This document shows positions 49,262 to 54,624 of a stretch of 54,624 nt of DNA, one piece after another. Numbering within the stretch: the first letter of the stretch is position 1; each line of letters starts with the position of its first letter. Location: assembly GCA_012514775.1 (NCBI GenBank), contig JAAYZQ010000294.1:1-54624 (forward strand), read 5' to 3'. The translations under genes and the position numbers were made by a program. Below the pieces are notes generated by a model that did not search any database, was not told the DNA's origin, and was given only the letters and a program-made list of their open reading frames with translations. The stretch comes from Anaerolineaceae bacterium (GTDB lineage: Bacteria > Chloroflexota > Anaerolineae > JAAYZQ01).

Positions 49262-50016
49262 GCGTCGTGGCGGACGAGCAGGCACAGGAACCCACCGGCC
49301 GGGTCCGGGTCTATGAAGAGGGCGCCCTTCGCCAGGTCGCAGGTGAGGCCATCCGGCCAGGCGGCCTGGAGCTGACCGAGCGGGCGGTTGCCCTCTGGGA
49401 TCTGGCGCCCGGCGCCCGGGTCCTGGATTTGGGTTGTGGAACCGGCGTCTCGATTGAACACCTGGGGAGCAGACGCGGAATGTGGGCCATCGGCCTGGAT
49501 GCGTCGGCCCTTCTGCTGCGGGAAGGGCGCGAACGACAGGCCCAACTGCCCCTGCTCCAGGCGGCGGGCGAGCGGCTGCCCATGGCTTCGAGCAGCATGG
49601 ATGCCGTGCTGGCCGAATGCACCCTGTCGCTGATGGCCGATCTGGGCCAGGCACTGGCCGAGTGTTACCGCGTTCTGCGCCCCCGCGGACTGCTGGCCGT
49701 CACCGACCTGTATGCCCGGCGGCCGGATGGGGCGGCGGCCTTGCACCGCCTCCCTTTGTGCAGCTGCCTCAGCGGCGCCCTGCCACCCCAGGAGCTCATT
49801 GGCCGCTTGCAGGCCGCCGGCTTTGAGCTCTTGCTCTGGGAGGACCACACGGCCGCGCTCTGCAGTCTTGCCGCCCAGCTCATCATGGCCCACGGCTCCC
49901 TGGATAGTTTCTGGCGGCAGATGGTTCCCTCGGGTGCCGCTGTGGCGGAAGTTGGGCCGGCCATCGCCGCTGCCCGTCCCGGCTACTTTTTACTGATCGC
50001 CAGGGCCTTGCCCTGA
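49258..50016 (+). CDS. trsM: SAM-dependent methyltransferase TrsM (DVU_1556 family)
   Basis: A 252-aa class I methyltransferase. A GTG start at 49258 overlaps the previous stop (GTGA); a GTG three codons later is an alternative. Motif I is RVLDLGCGTGVSIEHL near residue 60; the acidic loop is in AIGLDASALLL; motif post II is ERLPMASSSMDAVLAECTLSLM. The C-terminus is ~100 residues with a CSCLSGALP segment. It belongs to the mop-linked gene set in Desulfovibrio-type clusters. The methyl acceptor is unknown. Confidence 0.85.
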   Translation: MSVVADEQAQEPTGRVRVYEEGALRQVAGEAIRPGGLELTERAVALWDLAPGARVLDLGCGTGVSIEHLGSRRGMWAIGLDASALLLREGRERQAQLPLLQAAGERLPMASSSMDAVLAECTLSLMADLGQALAECYRVLRPRGLLAVTDLYARRPDGAAALHRLPLCSCLSGALPPQELIGRLQAAGFELLLWEDHTAALCSLAAQLIMAHGSLDSFWRQMVPSGAAVAEVGPAIAAARPGYFLLIARALP

Positions 50017-50028
50017 GGAGGGTGTAAC

Positions 50029-50463
50029 ATGACCGACGAACTGAGAATCGCCGAGTTGCTTCAGCAAGGTTTTTGCTGCAGCCAGGTCCTGGCCCTCATG
50101 GGCCTGGAAGCGCAGGACAGGGAGAATTCCGATCTGGTCCGGGCGGTGCAGGGTCTGTGCGGCGGCATCGGCTCCGCCGGTGAGACGTGTGGGTGTCTGA
50201 CCGGCGCTGCCTGCCTGCTGGGCCTCTTTGCGGGGCGCGGGCTGCTCACCGAAATGGCCGACCCGCGGCTGGGCATGATGCTCGATGAGCTGACTGCCTG
50301 GTTCAAGGAGGAAATCGGCAATCGCTATGGCGGCATCCGCTGCGCCGAGATCCTGGCCGGCGACCCCGCCAACCAGGGACTGCGCTGCCCAGGCATCGTG
50401 ATTGAGACCTGGGAAAGAGCCCGGGACCTGTTGGCCATGAACGGCTACGAGCTGGGAGGATAA
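50029..50463 (+). CDS. C-GCAxxG-C-C family protein (DVU_1555 family)
   Basis: A 144-aa redox protein of the C_GCAxxG_C_C family. The ATG is at 50029 with GAGGAGGGTG upstream. Conserved cysteines: FCCSQVLAL near residue 16, LCGGIGSAGETCGCLTGAACLLG near 43-62, and the C-terminal IRCAEILAGD and LRCPGIV. The family usually binds a metal or takes part in redox relay. It is followed after 5 nt by the radical SAM gene, so these genes form one transcript. Confidence 0.85.
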   Translation: MTDELRIAELLQQGFCCSQVLALMGLEAQDRENSDLVRAVQGLCGGIGSAGETCGCLTGAACLLGLFAGRGLLTEMADPRLGMMLDELTAWFKEEIGNRYGGIRCAEILAGDPANQGLRCPGIVIETWERARDLLAMNGYELGG

Positions 50464-50468
50464 GGACC

Positions 50469-51863
50469 ATGCCCATCGACGGCGAGCGGGTGCTGTCGAC
50501 AACCGAGAGCGTCTGCCCTGAATGCCTGGTCCGCATCCCGGCCAGGCGCGTTATGAGAGACGGCGACGTCTACTTGAGCAAGACCTGCCCCGAGCATGGC
50601 CAGTTTCAAGTCGTGGTGTGGCGCGGTGAGCCTGATTATCTCTCCTGGGTCCGGCACAAGATCCCGGCCTATCCCCAGAATCCGTTCACGGCTGTGGAGC
50701 GAGGCTGCCCCTTTGACTGCGGCCTGTGTCCCGAGCACCGCCAGCACACCTGCACGGCGCTGCTGGAGGTCACGCAGCGCTGCGACCTGAGCTGTGCCTT
50801 CTGTTTTGCACGCTCCGGCAGCGCCGCCGGGCCCGACCCCGATCTGGACGTCATCGAGGGCTGGTACCGCCGCCTGCTCGACGCCGGCGGTCCCTTCAAT
50901 GTCCAGCTTTCCGGCGGCGAGCCCTGTGTGCGCGACGATCTGCCCGACATCGTCGCCCTGGGGCGCTCCCTTGGCTTCGATTTCATCCAGGTCAACACCA
51001 ACGGCCTCCGGTTTGTCCGCGACCCGAACTATGCGCGGCGGCTGCGCGACGCCGGGCTGGCCTCGGTGTTCTTGCAGTTCGACGGCACGGAGAATCGCAT
51101 CTACGAAAGCCTGCGGGGGCGGCGGCTGCTCGCTGACAAGTGCGCCGCCATCGAGCGCTGCGCCGAGCATGGCCTGGGCGTGATCCTCGTGCCCACGCTG
51201 GTCCCGGGCGTCAATACCGACAACGTCGGCGACATCGTGCTCTTTGCCCTGGAGCAGTTGCCCGCCGTGCGGGGCGTGCACTTTCAGCCGCTCAGTTACT
51301 TTGGCCGCTATCCCCACAGCCCACAGGACGGCGACCGCGTGACCATCCCCGAAGTCATCCGTGCCCTGGAGGAACAGACTGAGGGGCTGGTCTCGCGACA
51401 GACGTTCAAGCCCTCGAGCTGCGAGAACGCCACCTGCTCGTTTCATGGCAACTTTGTGCTCATGCCTGATGGGAGCCTGCAATCCTGGACACAACACAGG
51501 GCAGAATCGAGTTGCTGCTGCCAGCCGGAGCCGGCGGAGGAGGGGGCGGCCAGGACGCGGGAGTTCACCGCCCGCTACTGGTCCCATCCGCAGGCAGGCA
51601 AACCGGCCGCCGAGGCGAACCCGGCGCCGCCCGGGCAAGGGCCCAGCCTGGGCGGCTGGGACGTTCTGCTGGCCCGCGCCCGGACCCACACGTTTACGAT
51701 TTCGGGCATGGCCTTCCAGGATGCCTGGACCCTGGACCTGGAACGGCTGCGCGACTGCTGCATTCACACCGTCAGCCCCGAGGGGAGCATCATCCCTTTC
51801 TGTGCCTACAACCTCACAAGTTGCCGGGGCCACGGCCTGTACCGGAGGGCAGCAGACACGTGA
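50469..51863 (+). CDS. trsS: Radical SAM protein TrsS (cysteine form)
   Basis: A 464-aa radical SAM protein. The N-terminal part has CPECLVRIPARRV and SKTCPEHGQF, a Cys-rich preface of about 70 residues. The [4Fe-4S]-SAM motif is CDLSCAFC near residue 105, with LSGGEPCVRDDLPDI (GGE) after it. The C-terminal part contains CENATCSFHGNF, SSCCCQPEP and CCIHTVSPEG. In other genomes TrsS can be a selenoprotein; here the relevant positions are Cys. It is presumably a modifying enzyme for the Mop system, with substrate unknown. An ATG after GGATAAGGACC sets the start. Confidence 0.85.
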   Translation: MPIDGERVLSTTESVCPECLVRIPARRVMRDGDVYLSKTCPEHGQFQVVVWRGEPDYLSWVRHKIPAYPQNPFTAVERGCPFDCGLCPEHRQHTCTALLEVTQRCDLSCAFCFARSGSAAGPDPDLDVIEGWYRRLLDAGGPFNVQLSGGEPCVRDDLPDIVALGRSLGFDFIQVNTNGLRFVRDPNYARRLRDAGLASVFLQFDGTENRIYESLRGRRLLADKCAAIERCAEHGLGVILVPTLVPGVNTDNVGDIVLFALEQLPAVRGVHFQPLSYFGRYPHSPQDGDRVTIPEVIRALEEQTEGLVSRQTFKPSSCENATCSFHGNFVLMPDGSLQSWTQHRAESSCCCQPEPAEEGAARTREFTARYWSHPQAGKPAAEANPAPPGQGPSLGGWDVLLARARTHTFTISGMAFQDAWTLDLERLRDCCIHTVSPEGSIIPFCAYNLTSCRGHGLYRRAADT

Positions 51864-53218
51864 GACTCACCCCCCTGGACCCCTGGATCGCCGCCAAGGT
51901 CGGCCAGGACGGCGGGCGGGCCGACCGCCTGGCCATCGAGGCGTACCAGCTTGAGAAACTTCGAGAGACGCTGCGCCTGGTTCGGGCAAGGAGCGCCTTC
52001 TACGGGCACCACCTGGCCGCTGCGCCCCAGGAGCTGGCGAACCTGACCGGCCTGGACCATTTCCCCTTTACCACGGCTGACGACATTCGCGACCGGCCCT
52101 TGCAGTTTCTGTGTGTTTCCCAGGGTGAGATCAATCGGGTGGTCACACTCTCCAGCAGCGGGACCACGGGCCAACCCAAGCGGCTCTACTTCACTGCCGG
52201 TGACCAGGAATCGACCCTCGACTTTTTTCACGTCGGCATGTCGACCCTGGTGGGGCCGGGCGACCGGGTGTTGATCCTGCTGCCGTGCGAGACACCCGGT
52301 GGCGTCGGCGACCTGCTGGCAACGGCGTTGGAACGATTGGGGGCTGTGGGACTACGGCACGGCCCGGTCCGTGACGTTGCCAAGACGCTGGAGGTGATGA
52401 TCCGCGAAGGGGCGAACAGCCTGGTAGGCATCCCGACCCAGGTCCTCGCCCTGGCGCGTTACCGGGATGAAAACTGCCGCCGGGTGCCGTTGCAGCTCAA
52501 GAGCGCGCTGCTGACCACCGACTATGTGCCGCCAGCCATCGTCGCTGCTGTGGAAGGGGCCTGGGGTTGTCAGGTTTACAACCATTACGGCATGACCGAG
52601 ATGGGGTTGGGTGGCGGTGTGGAGTGCCAGGCCCGGCGCGGCTACCACCTGCGCGAAGCAGACCTCTATGTCGAAATCGTCGATCCCGAGACGGGACAGC
52701 GCCTGCCTGAGGGAGAGCAGGGCGAGGTGGTGTTCACGACCCTTACGCGGCGGGGTATGCCCCTGATCCGCTATCGCACCAGAGATATCAGCCGGTTCCT
52801 GCCGGGGCCCTGCCCCTGCGGCACGGTGCTCAAGACTTTGGCCCGGGTCCGGGAACGAATTCGTGGCAGAGTCGAGTTGCCCGGCGAGCTTGGCCTGACC
52901 ATGGCTGACCTGGACGACGCGCTGTTTCCGCTGGAGGGTGTGCTGGACTTTCAGGCTGCTCTGAGCAGGGATGCGCGCGGGGTGCTGCTCGACCTGGACG
53001 TACAGGTTTTGCCACCAGTTGCGTCGGAGGGACTGTTCGGCCTCGAGCAAGCCTTGAGCTCGTTGCCGGCGATCCGGCGTGCCAGGGAGCTTGGCTTGTA
53101 CGTCAGTCTGAGATCATCGCCGGGCAAGGGGCATCCGGCCTCCGGGCCGGGCAAACGAGCCATCGTGTCGGATTCAAGTCCGCAAGAGAGAGCAGGCAGC
53201 GACGAACCGGTCCGATAG
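51860..53218 (+). CDS. AMP-dependent CoA-ligase-like protein (DVU_1553 family)
   Basis: A 452-aa ANL-superfamily protein. A GTG start overlaps the trsS stop (GTGA). P-loop VVTLSSSGTTGQPKRLYF near residue 88, A5 motif VYNHYGMTEMGLGGG near 238, and a YRTRDISRFLPGPCPCG block near 305 match phenylacetate-CoA ligase (PaaK)-like enzymes. It lacks a clear C-terminal catalytic lysine that I can assign. It may adenylate a carboxylic acid, perhaps the aldehyde-oxidation product or a cofactor precursor. The end of the protein is Ser/Gly-rich. Confidence 0.85.
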   Translation: MRLTPLDPWIAAKVGQDGGRADRLAIEAYQLEKLRETLRLVRARSAFYGHHLAAAPQELANLTGLDHFPFTTADDIRDRPLQFLCVSQGEINRVVTLSSSGTTGQPKRLYFTAGDQESTLDFFHVGMSTLVGPGDRVLILLPCETPGGVGDLLATALERLGAVGLRHGPVRDVAKTLEVMIREGANSLVGIPTQVLALARYRDENCRRVPLQLKSALLTTDYVPPAIVAAVEGAWGCQVYNHYGMTEMGLGGGVECQARRGYHLREADLYVEIVDPETGQRLPEGEQGEVVFTTLTRRGMPLIRYRTRDISRFLPGPCPCGTVLKTLARVRERIRGRVELPGELGLTMADLDDALFPLEGVLDFQAALSRDARGVLLDLDVQVLPPVASEGLFGLEQALSSLPAIRRARELGLYVSLRSSPGKGHPASGPGKRAIVSDSSPQERAGSDEPVR

Positions 53219-53220
53219 AT

Positions 53221-53249
53221 TTGACAGGAACCCCGAGCTGTATTACCAT
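53221..53249 (+). promoter_or_regulatory. Promoter of the molybdate permease gene
   Basis: TTGACA (53221-53226), 17-nt spacer, TACCAT (53244-53249), only 2 nt after the CoA-ligase stop. This would allow the permease gene to be expressed apart from the upstream operon. Confidence 0.55.
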
Positions 53250-53317
53250 GCCGCCATACTCACGCTTTGAATATTTCAGTTCCAAGTACGGCCGCAAAGA
53301 AGGGGGAGAGAGGCGAT

Positions 53318-54208
53318 ATGGCTGCCCACTCAGAAGCACGCCACGCCATGTCAATAGGGGAGGAAGTGGTCACAAAGAGCATTTCCGCGGCACAGCGCCT
53401 TTTTTCCCGGTCCCTGCACTTGTCGCGCCGCCTGGGATGGCTGCTGGCCCTGCCCTTGCTGGTCTTTCTGGCCCTGCCATTGGTCGCCATCTCGGTGCGC
53501 ATGCCTCCGGCGCGCCTGCTGCCCAATCTCGGCAACCCGCAGGTGCTGCAAGCAATTGGGATGAGCTTGAGCTCGACGGTTATGACGACCCTGGTGACCG
53601 TTTTCCTCGGCACACCGGTGGCTTATCTGCTGGCACGGCGCCGTTTTCGACTGCGACGTATCGTGGACACGCTGGTGGACCTGCCCACCGTCTTGCCGCC
53701 GGCCGTAGCGGGTGTTGCCCTTTTGTTGGCTTTTGGGCGGCGGGGGCTGCTGAGCGGCGTTTTGCAGTGGCTGAACGTCGAGATGGCTTTCACCTGGGTG
53801 GCGGTGGTGATGGCCCAGACTTTCGTTGCCGCTCCCTTTTATGTAAAGGCCGCCGCGTTGGGGTTTGGCAGTGTCGAGCCCGAGCTGGAGCAGGCGGCGG
53901 CACTGGACGGTGCGAGCAGTTTGCAGGCCTTTCGGCACGTGACGCTACCGCTGGCCTGGGCGGGGCTCGTGAGCGGCTGTGTGATGACCTGGGCGCGGGC
54001 GCTGGGCGAGTTCGGAGCGACGATTATCTTTGCCGGAAACTATGCCGGGCGCACCCAGACCATGCCCCTGGCGATCTATATCGGGTTCGAGTTGGACATG
54101 GACGTGGCGCTGGCCCTGGCTGTAATTCTGGTCAGTTTTTCATTCCTTGTCCTGTTCGTGGTCAAGAGCCTACTCCATCGGGAAGTGGCCCCGGGATCAA
54201 GCGGCTAG
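53318..54208 (+). CDS. modB: Molybdate/tungstate ABC transporter permease (ModB/WtpB-like)
   Basis: A 296-aa inner-membrane permease with about six helices after a ~45-residue polar N-terminus. The EAA motif is EQAAALDGASSLQAFRHVTLPLAWAGLVSG near residue 190, and ARALGEFGATIIFAGNYAGRTQTMPLAIY is diagnostic of ModB/TupB/WtpB. I chose the ATG at 53318 with GGAGAGAGGCGAT; another ATG lies 10 codons on. No ModA or ModC is in the window. It should bring in the metal for the Mop cofactor. Confidence 0.88.
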   Translation: MAAHSEARHAMSIGEEVVTKSISAAQRLFSRSLHLSRRLGWLLALPLLVFLALPLVAISVRMPPARLLPNLGNPQVLQAIGMSLSSTVMTTLVTVFLGTPVAYLLARRRFRLRRIVDTLVDLPTVLPPAVAGVALLLAFGRRGLLSGVLQWLNVEMAFTWVAVVMAQTFVAAPFYVKAAALGFGSVEPELEQAAALDGASSLQAFRHVTLPLAWAGLVSGCVMTWARALGEFGATIIFAGNYAGRTQTMPLAIYIGFELDMDVALALAVILVSFSFLVLFVVKSLLHREVAPGSSG

Positions 54209-54231
54209 CCAAGCTCGGCCCTGTCTTGACG

Positions 54232-54540
54232 TCAACACACCAACCGGGCAAGGTCGCGGCCGGCGCCGCGATGATTTCCACCTTGACTTTCCGGCTGGCG
54301 CCCCAGCGTTCCGCCCTGCCAACGGAGGCGCAGCGCCACGGCCGCAATCTCGGCCAGTGCGTGGGCATCGTGCACCCAATAGGAACGGTGGCTGGGTCCT
54401 TCCAGAATGAGGGTAACCTCTTCCGTGCGGGGGCCGGGCTCAACCTGGAAGCCCCATTCCCTGAATAGCTCGATGGCGTTCTCGAACGACAGGGATCCGA
54501 ACTCGGGTACACCCGGGATGAGTGGCGTTGGGATGGACAT
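54232..54540 (-). CDS. Hypothetical protein (102 aa) at the window end
   Basis: A 102-aa soluble protein, convergent with modB. Start ATG at 54540 (MSIPTPLIPGVPEFGSLSF) behind GGCGGG. It contains FENAIELFREWGFQVEPGPRT, then LILEGPSHRSYWVHDAHALAEIAAVALRLRW. The last ~20 residues are polar and Arg/Gly-rich. No Cys-rich motif except a final Cys. I do not recognise the family. The 84 nt upstream of it to the window end contain no other gene I can support. Confidence 0.55.
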   Translation of the reverse strand: MSIPTPLIPGVPEFGSLSFENAIELFREWGFQVEPGPRTEEVTLILEGPSHRSYWVHDAHALAEIAAVALRLRWQGGTLGRQPESQGGNHRGAGRDLARLVC

Positions 54541-54624
54541 CCCGCCGTTCTTGCCTGGCTGCGCTGCGCGCGGACATGATGTTTGCACCGGTTGCTCCTT
54601 GCTCCTCCAGGGCCAAGCTTTGCC

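Overview
The window is about 54.6 kb of high-GC bacterial DNA. It is dense in genes and looks like an anaerobic or facultative Chloroflexota bacterium of the Anaerolineae type. This is inference, from several features together: very large MalT-like LuxR regulators, Thr/Pro-rich lipoproteins, CARDB-type surface proteins, a Ni-CO dehydrogenase beside Mrp/NifX-type iron-sulfur genes, and clustered hairpins with a constant loop. No rRNA, tRNA, CRISPR array or transposase was recognised.

Layout. (1) 1-6848, plus strand: end of a LacI-type regulator, a uroporphyrinogen-decarboxylase-like protein, a ribose-type ABC importer (lipoprotein binding protein, permease, ATPase, second permease) and a sugar-phosphate isomerase/epimerase; a carbohydrate or polyol uptake and catabolism operon. 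(2) 7004-8566, plus: a consensus promoter, a 17-codon leader ORF, a class V cysteine desulfurase-like enzyme and a DUF3343 protein, closed by a bidirectional hairpin. (3) 19367 down to 8641, minus: PadR regulator, two NifX-like proteins, a NifU-like scaffold, a HAD phosphatase, two Mrp/MinD ATPases with ferredoxin inserts, a DUF59 protein, a CooT-like nickel protein, a small protein, a ferredoxin/zinc-ribbon, a lipoprotein, then CooF-like, CooS and an FAD/NAD oxidoreductase: an iron-sulfur/nickel maturation and CO dehydrogenase region. A second PadR gene and a DUF5320 gene diverge from it at about 19.4 kb.

(4) 25307 down to 21035, minus: small protein, 40-aa ORF, PEP-synthase/rifampicin-phosphotransferase-like enzyme and an MFS exporter, tightly coupled. 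It diverges from a MalT-like regulator (25580-28324), which is followed by a paralogue of the small protein and an ABC exporter (28463-30507). (5) 35836 down to 30655, minus: 59-aa protein, TrmO, GyrI-like protein, AraC/GyrI regulator, second MalT-like regulator. (6) 36162-43313: a promoter and four-hairpin RNA element before a secreted cohesin-like protein, a GNAT enzyme, and a large CARDB protein gene that has lost its 5' end.

(7) 43292-54208, plus: the most striking part. A promoter reads into two tandem Moco-type riboswitches, each with its own terminator. They precede a Desulfovibrio Mop-like molybdenum aldehyde oxidoreductase that is split by one in-frame TAG. Behind it comes a conserved set of partners: FAD/ferredoxin/CCG dicluster protein, small redox protein, methyltransferase TrsM, C-GCAxxG-C-C protein, radical SAM TrsS, AMP-dependent CoA-ligase-like protein, then a molybdate permease. 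The set looks like a molybdoenzyme with a dedicated but chemically undefined maturation or electron-transfer system, controlled by molybdenum cofactor. A small hypothetical gene on the minus strand ends the window.
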